This document shows positions 1 to 6,627 of a stretch of DNA of 12,417 nucleotides, piece after piece. The stretch is from CAIKBL01 sp043734785. Lineage in GTDB: Bacteria > Pseudomonadota > Gammaproteobacteria > Ga0077536. Below the pieces are notes generated by a model, which was given only the letters and a program-made list of their open reading frames with translations, was not told the origin of the DNA and ran no database searches. The stretch covers positions 1 through 12,417 of the forward strand of contig JAYTEX010000180.1 in assembly GCA_043734785.1 (NCBI GenBank), in the 5' to 3' direction. Numbering within the stretch: the first letter of the stretch is position 1; each line of letters begins with the position of its first letter. Both the position numbers and the translations under genes were made by a program.

Positions 1-45
1 GTGATATAGCGCGCCGGCGAATTCGATGCGGAGGGGTCGGGCCAT
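1..45 (-). CDS. REP-associated tyrosine (Y1) transposase, N-terminus only
   Basis: Read on the minus strand from an ATG at 45, the 15 visible codons give MARPLRIEFAGALYH and run off the left edge. This is the characteristic opening of stand-alone RAYT / Y1_Tnp (IS200-like, COG1943) transposases, which normally continue with a ThrSerArgGly-Asn stretch and later a HUH motif and catalytic Tyr. Those enzymes are single-strand DNA nucleases that mobilise short hairpin or repeat elements. None of the catalytic residues lie in the window, so activity cannot be judged. Upstream of the start are a hairpin and three 15-bp repeats, the kind of setting expected for this family. The family call rests on 15 residues, but they are highly distinctive. 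Confidence 0.72.
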   Translation of the reverse strand, partial: MARPLRIEFAGALYH

Positions 46-51
46 GCTCGG

Positions 52-71
52 AGCATACTTTCTCGTATGCT
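52..71. repeat. 7-bp inverted repeat upstream of the transposase start
   Basis: AGCATAC (52-58) and GTATGCT (65-71) are perfectly complementary and separated by 6 bases. The hairpin begins 6 bases upstream of the transposase ATG on the minus strand. It could be a recognition hairpin for the transposase, or an operator or attenuator over its promoter and ribosome-binding region. The sequence does not distinguish these. Confidence 0.45.
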
Positions 72-84
72 ATAAAGAGAGACC

Positions 85-135
85 TGACCCCTTGGCCTGG
101 TGGTGACCCCTTGGCCTGTGTGACCCCTTGGCCTG
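85..135. repeat. Three direct copies of a 15-bp repeat upstream of the RAYT gene
   Basis: TGACCCCTTGGCCTG occurs exactly at 85-99, 104-118 and 121-135, with spacers of 4 and 2 bases. On the minus strand, the transposase sense, each copy reads CAGGCCAAGGGGTCA. The copy nearest the gene continues into GGTC. Similar GGGGTCAGGTC-type sequences are familiar to me near stand-alone Y1 transposase genes, so these are probably the repeat substrate or terminal sequence of the element. A 13-bp part (TGTGACCCCTTGG) recurs at 10291-10303. Confidence 0.85.
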
Positions 136-214
136 TGCTTGGCCCGCACGCGCCGACCCTGATGTGGTGGTTGCGACGGTTCGTCAACTAACCGCGTCGG
201 CGCATCCAAAATGA

Positions 215-556
215 CGCGCTTTTGCGACCACGGCAACACCTATTACCCGCGATGACGCGGTGTCGGCGACGGCGCTGGCCATTTCGGAACTGGACGTGAG
301 CTTTTTTCGTGTTCGCTTTGATCGACTCACGCCTGGAGAAAAGAAATATCTTCGCGCGATGGCCGAGCTCGGCGCGGGGCCGCATCGATCTGGGGATATC
401 GCCCATTTGCTAAAAAAGGAAGTACAAGCGGTTGCGCCAACGCGGGCCACGCTCATCAGCAAAGGAATGATTTACAGTCCCTCGCATGGCGATAACAGTT
501 TTACGGTGCCGTTGTTCGACGGCTACATGAAACGCGTGATGAACGATTGGCGATAG
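215..556 (+). pseudogene. C-terminal remnant of an AAA-type (AAA_16-like) ATPase
   Basis: The open frame after a TGA at 212-214 encodes a segment that I recognise as the C-terminal end of about 400-residue AAA-type ATPases. It includes SFFRVRFDRLTP, a YLRAMAELG helix, PHRSGDIA, KGMIYSPSHGD and FTVPLFDGYMKRVM. This part is the winged-helix-like tail. The Walker A, Walker B and sensor regions are all absent. A GTG at 260 could start a 98-residue product, but the similarity seems to extend upstream of it (PITRDD), so that GTG is probably not a native start, and no ribosome-binding site is seen. The same frame is open again from 140 to the TGA at 212, directly beside the repeat array, so the 5' part was most likely lost by deletion or element activity. 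A folded stand-alone tail is possible but less likely. Confidence 0.68.
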
Positions 557-815
557 CTCAATGCGCAAGGCAGATAAGGTGTGCCCGAAAGTGTGCTATC
601 GCACTGCTGCATTCCGGCTCGTGTTCGTGTCATTGATGCTCATTAGCACAGTGGCAGGTGTCGCAAGTCGTTGATTAATAAAAGCCCGTGTTGCACGTCC
701 AGACCTTCGAACCAGATGGTCGGGAGTTCGCAATATAATCCGGGTCAGTCCACGATTAAGCCCTGCGCGAGTGGGCGTTGAAGAGTTATCCACCACCACT
801 GAAAGTGAAGGCCGC

Positions 816-1274
816 ATGAGCAACATCATCGTCCGTCCAGCCACCGCCACAGATCACGCCGCCTGGCTGCCCCTGTGGCAAGGCTACCAAGTCTTCTATA
901 AAGCTGACCTGCCCGAGGCCACCACGCAGACCACCTGGGCGCGTTTGCTCGACCCCAAAGAGCCGATGCATCTGGCCCTGGCCGAGATCAACCACGAGAT
1001 CGACCACGAGATCGTCGGCATGGTGCATTTCATCGAACACCGCAGTTGCTGGTCGCCATTGAATTCGGTCTACCTGCAGGACTTGTTCACCGCCGCTGAT
1101 GTGCGCGGCCGTGGTGTCGGTCGCGCGCTGATCGAATACGTCTATGCGCAGGCAATGCAGCTCGGGGCCGGCAAGGTGCACTGGCTAACCCACGAGACCA
1201 ATACACAGGCGATGATTCTGTACGACCAAATGGCTGAGAAGCCCGGTTTTTTGCAGTACCGCAAAACGCTCTGA
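816..1274 (+). CDS. GNAT-family N-acetyltransferase
   Basis: The 152-residue product has the size and order of a single-domain GNAT enzyme, which moves an acetyl group from acetyl-CoA to an amine. The acetyl-CoA pyrophosphate loop (motif A) is visible as VRGRGVGRALIEYVY at about 96-110, preceded by beta-4 (SVYLQDLFT, 84-92). It is followed by WLTHETNTQAMILYDQMA (123-140), the motif B helix that usually carries Asn and Tyr (N129, Y136). The substrate is unknown; the PLWQGYQVFYK start (19-29) is typical of a common uncharacterised proteobacterial subgroup. I chose ATG 816 because GAAGG lies 4 bases upstream and homology begins there. An upstream in-frame GTG at 771 adds 15 unlike residues. The 259 bases between the ATPase remnant and this start hold no gene I can support. 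The gene converges on the acyl-CoA synthetase across a 154-bp gap. Confidence 0.9.
   Translation: MSNIIVRPATATDHAAWLPLWQGYQVFYKADLPEATTQTTWARLLDPKEPMHLALAEINHEIDHEIVGMVHFIEHRSCWSPLNSVYLQDLFTAADVRGRGVGRALIEYVYAQAMQLGAGKVHWLTHETNTQAMILYDQMAEKPGFLQYRKTL
984..1013 (+). repeat. 12-bp tandem repeat inside the acetyltransferase gene
   Basis: The unit GAGATC(A/G)ACCAC is present two and a half times in frame (984-995, 996-1007, then GAGATC). It encodes Glu-Ile-Asn-His / Glu-Ile-Asp-His / Glu-Ile at residues 57-66, in the turn between beta strands before motif A. It looks like a recent slippage duplication of four codons. Confidence 0.6.
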
Positions 1275-1428
1275 CCGTAAGGCTGAATACCTACGCAGCG
1301 AAACGGGACAACCGAGTTTCCGGCAACGTATTAGATTCTCGACGGGCGCAGGGCAGCGCGTTCTTCGCGTGAGCTGGCCGGAATGGTTGGCACAATGAAT
1401 CGTGCGAATCTCATCGGCTTTTCGCGGC

Positions 1429-3057
1429 TTAAATGGCAGAGGCTGCGAGTTCACCCGCCCGGTACATCTCGACCAGGCGAAATTTCTGTAGCTTGCCCGA
1501 GGCTGTGATGGGAATCGCCTGCAACACAAACCAGTGCGTCGGTATCTTGTGGCGCGCAAGATGGTCGCCGACAAACGCACGCAACGTCTCGCGCGTGACG
1601 GTTCTATCGGATCTCAGCGTCATCACCGCGGCCACCTGTTCGCCCCAGTAGTCATCTGGCACTCCGATGACGGCCACTTCCGCGATGGCCGGATGTGTAT
1701 AGAGCACTTCTTCTATCTCGCGTGGGTAGATGTTCTCCCCGCCGCGAATAATCAGGTCTTTGAGGCGACCGGTCACCCGACAATAACCGCGCGCATCCAT
1801 CGTGCATAAATCACCGGTATGCAGCCAGCCGTCTTGATCGATGGTCGCCGCGGTCGCCTCGGGCATGTCGTAGTAGCCCATCATGACCAGGAAACCCCGC
1901 GTGCACAGCTCGCCGGGTTGATCGACCGGCACGGTCGCGCCGGTCTCTGGATCGACGATCTTGATCTCGACCTGTGGCATCGCGCGCCCGATGGTTTCGC
2001 TCTTGTCGCGTGGATCGTCGTCGAGCCGTGTATGGGTAATGCCGGGGGAAGTCTCGGTCTGGCCATAGCCGATAATCATACGGACCCCAAACTGCGCCTC
2101 GATCTGGCGCACGATTTCGATCGGCACGATCGTGCCGCCCGAGAATACGGTTTGCAGACTCGATAAGTCGCGCGGATGCCGGGCCTGGGCCTCGAGCAAT
2201 GCGATGAGCATGGTCGGTACCGCAAACGTAAACCCAATCCGCTCCTGCTCAATCAGATCGAGCATCGAATCCGTATCGAATGCGGGCGGCAACACGATGG
2301 TTCCACGGGTGAGCACCGAGCCAAGAATCGCGCCGACACAACCACCGGTATGAAACAACGGCGCCACCGCCAAATTCACGGTGTCCCCGTCGAGCGCTTT
2401 GAGCAAGGCCATCAGGCGCGCGTTATTGGTCACGCTGTAATGATTGAGGAGTGCGCCCTTGGGCTGCCCGGTGGTGCCCGAGGTGTATTGGATCATGACG
2501 GGATCGGCAGGCACGACCGCTGGCAGTGTGGCGCCGTCATCGCCGGCATTGGCAAAGTCTGCGAGATTCTCAAGGCACACGACAAGTTCAGGATCCAAAG
2601 TCTGGGCCAACGTCTCGGCACGACACGCCTCGTTGAGGGTATCCATCAAGCGTCGCCCCCGGTACTCGAACTGGTGGAAAATCCCGCGGGCGCGGGACTG
2701 CCGCAGCACATAGGCCAGCTCAGCGGCTTGATACGCGGGGTTCACGGTCACCATCACCAATCCGGCCAGTGCCAACCCAAACTGCAAGATCACCCATTCG
2801 GGACAATTGCCGGCCCAGACTGCCACGTGCGCGCCACGCGTGAAGCGTGCGGTGAGCGCGCGCGCCGTATGTTCCGATTCGGCTAGTAGCTCAGCATACG
2901 TCCAGCGTCGACGCTGCGCCGGATCTGCCTGTCCATCGATGAGCGCGACACGCGTAGGTGCTGCTGCGGCAGCGGCGCGCAAGGCATCGCCGCAGGTGAT
3001 GTCGAGCAGTTCGATCTCGTGGGTCGCTGGCCAATACGCGGTGGTAAGCATGCTCAT
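1429..3057 (-). CDS. FadD-like AMP-binding acyl-CoA synthetase
   Basis: This 542-residue, full-length member of the ANL (acyl/aryl-CoA synthetase) family activates a carboxylic acid to its CoA thioester through an acyl-AMP. All core motifs are intact: phosphate-binding loop YTSGTTGQPKG (191-201), YGQTE (331-335), GWLHTGD with the ribose-binding Asp (410-416), hinge GRLKDLIIRGG (430-440) followed by ENIYPREIE (441-449), and the catalytic Lys in ASGKLQKFRL (K522). Overall it resembles medium-chain or branched/cyclic FadD enzymes; the acyl specificity cannot be read. Its ATG at 3057-3055 overlaps the TGA of the upstream dehydrogenase gene as ATGA, so the two are almost certainly co-transcribed and translationally coupled. 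A second ATG two codons in (3051) is possible. The stop is TAA at 1431-1429. I see no convincing intrinsic terminator in the gap toward the acetyltransferase. Confidence 0.94.
   Translation of the reverse strand: MSMLTTAYWPATHEIELLDITCGDALRAAAAAAPTRVALIDGQADPAQRRRWTYAELLAESEHTARALTARFTRGAHVAVWAGNCPEWVILQFGLALAGLVMVTVNPAYQAAELAYVLRQSRARGIFHQFEYRGRRLMDTLNEACRAETLAQTLDPELVVCLENLADFANAGDDGATLPAVVPADPVMIQYTSGTTGQPKGALLNHYSVTNNARLMALLKALDGDTVNLAVAPLFHTGGCVGAILGSVLTRGTIVLPPAFDTDSMLDLIEQERIGFTFAVPTMLIALLEAQARHPRDLSSLQTVFSGGTIVPIEIVRQIEAQFGVRMIIGYGQTETSPGITHTRLDDDPRDKSETIGRAMPQVEIKIVDPETGATVPVDQPGELCTRGFLVMMGYYDMPEATAATIDQDGWLHTGDLCTMDARGYCRVTGRLKDLIIRGGENIYPREIEEVLYTHPAIAEVAVIGVPDDYWGEQVAAVMTLRSDRTVTRETLRAFVGDHLARHKIPTHWFVLQAIPITASGKLQKFRLVEMYRAGELAASAI
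3054..3057 (-). other. ATGA stop/start overlap coupling dehydrogenase and synthetase
   Basis: On the minus strand the dehydrogenase TGA (3056-3054) and the synthetase ATG (3057-3055) share bases as ATGA. This 4-base overlap is a standard arrangement for translational reinitiation and implies fixed relative production of the two enzymes. Confidence 0.75.
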
Positions 3058-5387
3058 GTCGGCAATTGCAGGATGAGCTTGGCGATGATGTTGCGCTGGA
3101 TCTCATTCCCGCCGGCGTAGATCGGTGCGGGGCGCGCGTTGTAGTAGTGGCTCAGCACATCAATTTTTACCCCGCCGAAGTCGAGCTTGCCCTGCGCCGC
3201 GCCGGCGGCACCCGCTACGCTAAAAATCATCTCACTCAAACGCACATAGGTTTCGGTCGACCAAATCTTGAGGATTGCGACGTCGGGGCCCAACGGCTCG
3301 CCGCGTTTGACGAGCGCCGCGAACTCGGTGAAAAGCGCTTCGAGATCGCGCACATCGAGTGTGAACCGCGTCAGCGCATCCACGAACACCGGATCGCGCG
3401 TGATGCCAACGGCTTGGGCCAGATCTCGCAATTGATTCAGCGCATGCTGACAGAGCTTCGGGCTCCCGACAAACAGGCGCTCATGACCCAGCAAGGCTTT
3501 GGCGATAGTCCAACCCTGGTTGAGTTCGCCGATCAAATTGGCGCGTGGCACGCTTACCTGATCGAGGAATACTTCGCAGAAATCCACATGCCCGCCAAGA
3601 TTTGGAATTGGCCGAATCGTCACGCCCGGTTGTTGCAGATCGATCAGCAAAAAGCTGATCCCGGCCTGGGGTTTAGCACGCGGGTCGGTGCGCACCAAAC
3701 AGTACATATGGGTTGCGTCGAGGCCATGCGTCGTCCAGGTTTTCTGACCGTTAACAATGAACTCGTCACCCTCCAGCACCGCGCTGGTCGAGAGCGATGC
3801 GAGGTCCGAACCGGCATTCGGCTCCGAGTAACCCTGGCACCAGATATGCTCGCCGGTGAGGGCAGGCTCGAGGTATTTCGCGCGCTGCGCAGGCGTGCCA
3901 TATTCGAACAGAATCGGCCCCAGCATCACGATGCCTTGATCGGGCGCGCGCGTCACCCCCCAGCGCTCGAGTTCCTCGATAAAGATCAGCAGTTTGTTCG
4001 GCGCGAGCCCCATGCCGCCGTGCGCGACTGGCCAGCCCGGGGCGGCCCAGCCGCGCGCGAGCAGGCGGTGATGCCAATCGCGGATATCGGCCCAACGGAT
4101 CTGCATCGGCAAATGGCGAAGTTCGGGCGGATAGTTCGCAGTAATCCAACCGCGCACGACTCGACGGAACAGGCTATCGTCGAGCGCGTTCCAGTCGCCC
4201 TGCGGTGGCGCGGTGTCTATTTCACGCTGCGTAGCCGGCCGTTCCCCCGCCTCGGGCGTGACACTTTGCAGCGTGAGCGCGCCCGCAGCATTGAGTTCGG
4301 CGCGCGCGCCGCCGAAGCGCGCGACCATCACGAGCGCTCGCTGCACGTACAGCGCGACATCGCATTCCTCGGTGTAACCGATCGCGCCATGCATCTGCAC
4401 GGCCTCGCGGATGACGCAGAGCGCTGTCTCGCACGCCCGCTGGCGCACGCGTGAGACGGCGAGCAGCGGATCCTCGCGGGTCTTACCGTCGCAGGCCGCG
4501 GTCGCCTCATTTAACGCCGCCGCAGTCAGGCGGATCTGCAAATATAAATCGACCAGTCGGTGCTGCAACGCCTGGAAACTGCCGAGGGGTCGACCGAATT
4601 GTTTGCGCGTGCGCACGTAATTGAGCGTGAGATCGAGCAAGGCTTCGCACAGGCCCAAGAGATAGGCGCTGCCGCCGATGCCGGCGAGTGCAAGGGCGTG
4701 CCGCACATGGGCAGCGGCCTGTCCACCGTCCATGTGCGGCACGCCAACCTGATCCGCCGCACAGTACACGTTGGTGAGCATCAGTCGCCCCGCGCGAGTG
4801 CCATCCGCCAAGAGTTGCGGCTGGATGTACACGCCCGCCGCGCCCGCCTCAACACAGAACACCCCCACGCGGCCAGCATATTTCCCCGGTAACAAAAACC
4901 GATCGGAATCCGGCGCGAGCGGGAGATTCTCGATCTCACCACTGAGTCGATATCCGCCATCTTCGGCAACCGCATCGATCCCTGTCGGTTGCTCCCATGC
5001 CGCCATACTCAGCGGGCAGCTAAAGATTGCCTCGCCCGTCATCAATGCCGACAAACACGCGTCGTGCGTCCCCCTACCAGCCAACAATGCCGCCGCCATA
5101 ATCGCCGTCTCGATCACCGGTTCGGTGCTCAGGGCTCGACCAAGTGGACGGCACAGGCTGGCGACTGCGGCCGCGCCCAAACCGAGGCCACCACGGCTTT
5201 CCGGGATCACGAGCGCGGTCCAACCGAGTGCCGCCATGTCCCGCCACACCACGCGATCGATTGGGAGCGCGCGTGCGGCACGCAGTCGACGGAGCGTTAG
5301 GACGCGCCGACAATAGTCTTCGACACTGTCCCCGAGTAAGGTCAGAGCCTGTGCATCGTTAGCGTTTGTCGCTTCAGGTTCAGTCAT
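3054..5387 (-). CDS. Two-domain (fused) acyl-CoA dehydrogenase
   Basis: This 777-residue flavoenzyme consists of two acyl-CoA dehydrogenase (ACAD) modules in tandem, at about 15-375 and 400-777, joined by a Pro/Glu/Thr-rich linker. It should introduce an alpha-beta double bond into an acyl-CoA. Domain 1 keeps the RKQFG FAD-contact motif (R261) and QMHGAIGYT (331-339), but it has no catalytic Glu and a degraded SEPxAGSD loop. Domain 2 keeps CQGYSEPNAGSD (517-528) and a Glu in GHERLF (E636), at the isovaleryl-CoA dehydrogenase base position. It has Ala (A758, IYAGGNEIQ) where MCAD has its base, and it lacks RxxFG. The halves therefore look complementary, as in heteromeric FadE enzymes of Mycobacterium tuberculosis and its fused ~700-residue FadE34. 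The gene overlaps the synthetase by ATGA. ATG 5387 is chosen because it lies just before domain 1. In-frame starts at 5438, 5501 and 5531 (GTG) add low-complexity sequence, and none has a clear ribosome-binding site. Confidence 0.93.
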   Translation of the reverse strand: MTEPEATNANDAQALTLLGDSVEDYCRRVLTLRRLRAARALPIDRVVWRDMAALGWTALVIPESRGGLGLGAAAVASLCRPLGRALSTEPVIETAIMAAALLAGRGTHDACLSALMTGEAIFSCPLSMAAWEQPTGIDAVAEDGGYRLSGEIENLPLAPDSDRFLLPGKYAGRVGVFCVEAGAAGVYIQPQLLADGTRAGRLMLTNVYCAADQVGVPHMDGGQAAAHVRHALALAGIGGSAYLLGLCEALLDLTLNYVRTRKQFGRPLGSFQALQHRLVDLYLQIRLTAAALNEATAACDGKTREDPLLAVSRVRQRACETALCVIREAVQMHGAIGYTEECDVALYVQRALVMVARFGGARAELNAAGALTLQSVTPEAGERPATQREIDTAPPQGDWNALDDSLFRRVVRGWITANYPPELRHLPMQIRWADIRDWHHRLLARGWAAPGWPVAHGGMGLAPNKLLIFIEELERWGVTRAPDQGIVMLGPILFEYGTPAQRAKYLEPALTGEHIWCQGYSEPNAGSDLASLSTSAVLEGDEFIVNGQKTWTTHGLDATHMYCLVRTDPRAKPQAGISFLLIDLQQPGVTIRPIPNLGGHVDFCEVFLDQVSVPRANLIGELNQGWTIAKALLGHERLFVGSPKLCQHALNQLRDLAQAVGITRDPVFVDALTRFTLDVRDLEALFTEFAALVKRGEPLGPDVAILKIWSTETYVRLSEMIFSVAGAAGAAQGKLDFGGVKIDVLSHYYNARPAPIYAGGNEIQRNIIAKLILQLPT

Positions 5388-5580
5388 GATGGCCGGGTCC
5401 GCGCGCGTGCCATGGCGGTCATTCTGCTGATTCTGCATAGAGTATTCACTTTGCCGATACTTCCTCGCCGGGCACGCCGCCGGCCGCTGCTGATTCGCCA
5501 TCGTTCGGGTAACGCCTTGCCCAAGCGTCACGATGGATTACGATAACTGCCCGATAATCGGTTCGAGCCTCATTCCTGTC

Positions 5581-5616
5581 GCCCGCTTATCGCAATATAC
5601 CAGGCGATAAGCGGGC
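5581..5616. repeat. Perfect 13-bp inverted repeat in the divergent promoter region
   Basis: GCCCGCTTATCGC (5581-5593) is followed by 10 bases (AATATACCAG) and its exact complement GCGATAAGCGGGC (5604-5616). No T-tract follows on either strand, and no gene ends here, so a terminator is unlikely. Its place between two divergent acyl-CoA genes suggests a large operator (TetR/FadR-like regulators bind such dyads), or alternatively a REP-like repeat. No regulator gene is present in the window. Confidence 0.6.
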
Positions 5617-5709
5617 AATTTACGCAATCGGTCATGGCCTGTCACGTTCGCAGCCGCGCGAAGCCCTCGTTAACTGCGGCGCATTAGGGATAGGCCGCGC
5701 GGTCATTTT

Positions 5710-5738
5710 TTGACGGCGACGCGGTTTTCAGATACATC
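5710..5738 (+). promoter_or_regulatory. Candidate sigma-70 promoter of the crotonase gene
   Basis: TTGACG (5710-5715) matches the -35 consensus at five of six bases. After a 17-base spacer comes TACATC (5733-5738), a weak -10 box. Transcription would start near 5745, giving a leader of under 30 bases that contains the GGAG ribosome-binding site. The prediction is moderate because the -10 match is poor. Confidence 0.4.
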
Positions 5739-5760
5739 CCTGCGAGTCCCTTAATTATCT

Positions 5761-5775
5761 GGAGAACTTTCATTG
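5761..5775 (+). promoter_or_regulatory. Ribosome-binding site that fixes a TTG start
   Basis: GGAG (5761-5764) lies 8 bases upstream of TTG (5773-5775). An in-frame TAA at 5752-5754 and the absence of any ATG or GTG between it and the TTG make the TTG the only sensible start. It is also exactly where crotonase homology begins. Confidence 0.75.
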
Positions 5776-6570
5776 GCCGATCTACTCGTTGATATACAAG
5801 ACGCCATCGCCACGCTGACCCTCAATCGGCCCGATGCACGCAATGCACTCAGTCTGGAAATGCGCACCGATCTCCGCGATGCGCTACACGCAATCGAACA
5901 CGACGATACTGTGCGCTGCGTGGTGCTACGCGGCGCCGGCGAACATTTTATGGCAGGGGGCGACGTCAAGAGTATGTCGACCCGGCTCAAGGAAACGCCG
6001 CCTGCAGCGCTGCACGCCGAGTTCATCCAGCGCATCCATGATCTGCACCCGATCATGTTCGCCATGCGGCGTATGCCCAAGCCGATCATCGCGAGCGTGG
6101 CCGGTGCGGCGGCCGGTGCTGGTGTCAGCCTGGCACTCGCCAGTGATCTCGTCATCGCCGACGCCGCAGCCTTTTTTACGCTGGCCTACTGTCACATCGG
6201 CACGAGTCCGGACGGCTCTGCCAGCTTCCAGTTGCCGCGCGCGGTCGGCATCAAAAAGGCGATGGAGATCGCCCTGCTCGGCGATCGCATCGATGCCACC
6301 ACCGCCCAAGCTATCGGCATGATCAACTTCGTCGCCCCAGCCGGACAGCTCGCCCAGGATACGGCGAAGCTCGCCGCACGCCTCGCCGCCGGGCCAACCC
6401 ACGCCTATGGCAACACCAAACGCCTGCTCTATCGTTCGCTCGAAAACGCGTTCGAGTCGCAACTGCAAATGGAGGCGGAGATGTTTGCCGACTGCGCCGT
6501 GCGGGCCGATTTCCGCGAGGGTGTGGCCGCTTTCGTCGAGAAGCGCAAAGCGCGCTTTACCGGTCAATAA
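5773..6570 (+). CDS. Crotonase-family enoyl-CoA hydratase/isomerase, PaaG-like active site
   Basis: The 265-residue protein has the full crotonase fold and acts on enoyl-CoA thioesters. The oxyanion-hole segments are HFMAGGDVKSM (58-68) and GAAAGAGVSLALASD (111-125). The two acidic residues of classical hydratases are missing: Ser119 stands at the Glu144 position of rat mitochondrial hydratase, and Tyr139 at the Glu164 position. Instead Asp147 in IGTSPDGS occupies the place of the single catalytic Asp in PaaG and related isomerases and dehalogenases. Enoyl-CoA isomerisation is therefore a better guess than hydration. The C-terminal trimerisation helices (ENAFESQLQMEAEMFADCA, 225-243) are present. 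Translation starts at a TTG with a good ribosome-binding site, which suggests modest expression. The gene is divergent from the dehydrogenase/synthetase operon and probably shares its regulation. It ends with TAA, 57 bases before the convergent SWIM gene. Confidence 0.93.
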   Translation: MADLLVDIQDAIATLTLNRPDARNALSLEMRTDLRDALHAIEHDDTVRCVVLRGAGEHFMAGGDVKSMSTRLKETPPAALHAEFIQRIHDLHPIMFAMRRMPKPIIASVAGAAAGAGVSLALASDLVIADAAAFFTLAYCHIGTSPDGSASFQLPRAVGIKKAMEIALLGDRIDATTAQAIGMINFVAPAGQLAQDTAKLAARLAAGPTHAYGNTKRLLYRSLENAFESQLQMEAEMFADCAVRADFREGVAAFVEKRKARFTGQ

Positions 6571-6588
6571 CCCGACCGTGCCCAGAAA

Positions 6589-6604
6589 CCGCGTCGCCAC
6601 GCGG
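6589..6604. terminator. Weak hairpin between convergent crotonase and SWIM genes
   Basis: CCGCGT (6589-6594) and ACGCGG (6599-6604) form a 6-bp GC-rich stem with a 4-base loop, placed between two gene ends. On the minus strand it is followed by TTTCT, so it could help end the SWIM transcript. On the plus strand no T-tract follows. It is a weak candidate. Confidence 0.3.
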
Positions 6605-6627
6605 GGTGCAGAGCGCCTCTCAATCGA

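Larger units (their letters stand above)
5388..5772. other. Divergent intergenic control region
   Basis: These 385 bases separate the divergent dehydrogenase and crotonase genes. I find no convincing gene here, although the dehydrogenase frame stays open to 5531. The region holds a short palindrome CCGATAATCGG (5551-5561), a 13-bp perfect dyad (5581-5616), a candidate sigma-70 promoter (5710-5738) and the crotonase ribosome-binding site. GATAA or TTATC occurs four times between about 5541 and 5611. Confidence 0.7.

Noticed and set aside
85..135. CRISPR-like array
   Set aside because: Repeats are only 15 bp with 2-4 bp spacers, and no cas genes are present.
700..735. tRNA-like fragment (GGTCGGGAGTTCG resembles a T-arm)
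   Set aside because: The putative anticodon stem does not pair, the 3' half of the T-stem is missing, and no acceptor stem or CCA is found.
3066..4454. 462-codon plus-strand open frame opposite the dehydrogenase gene
   Set aside because: It is antisense to a strongly conserved ACAD sequence, its translation resembles no protein, and its length follows from high GC content.
5388..5531. 48-residue N-terminal extension of the dehydrogenase
   Set aside because: It is low-complexity and lies before the start of the ACAD fold. It is not excluded, because no start has a clear ribosome-binding site.
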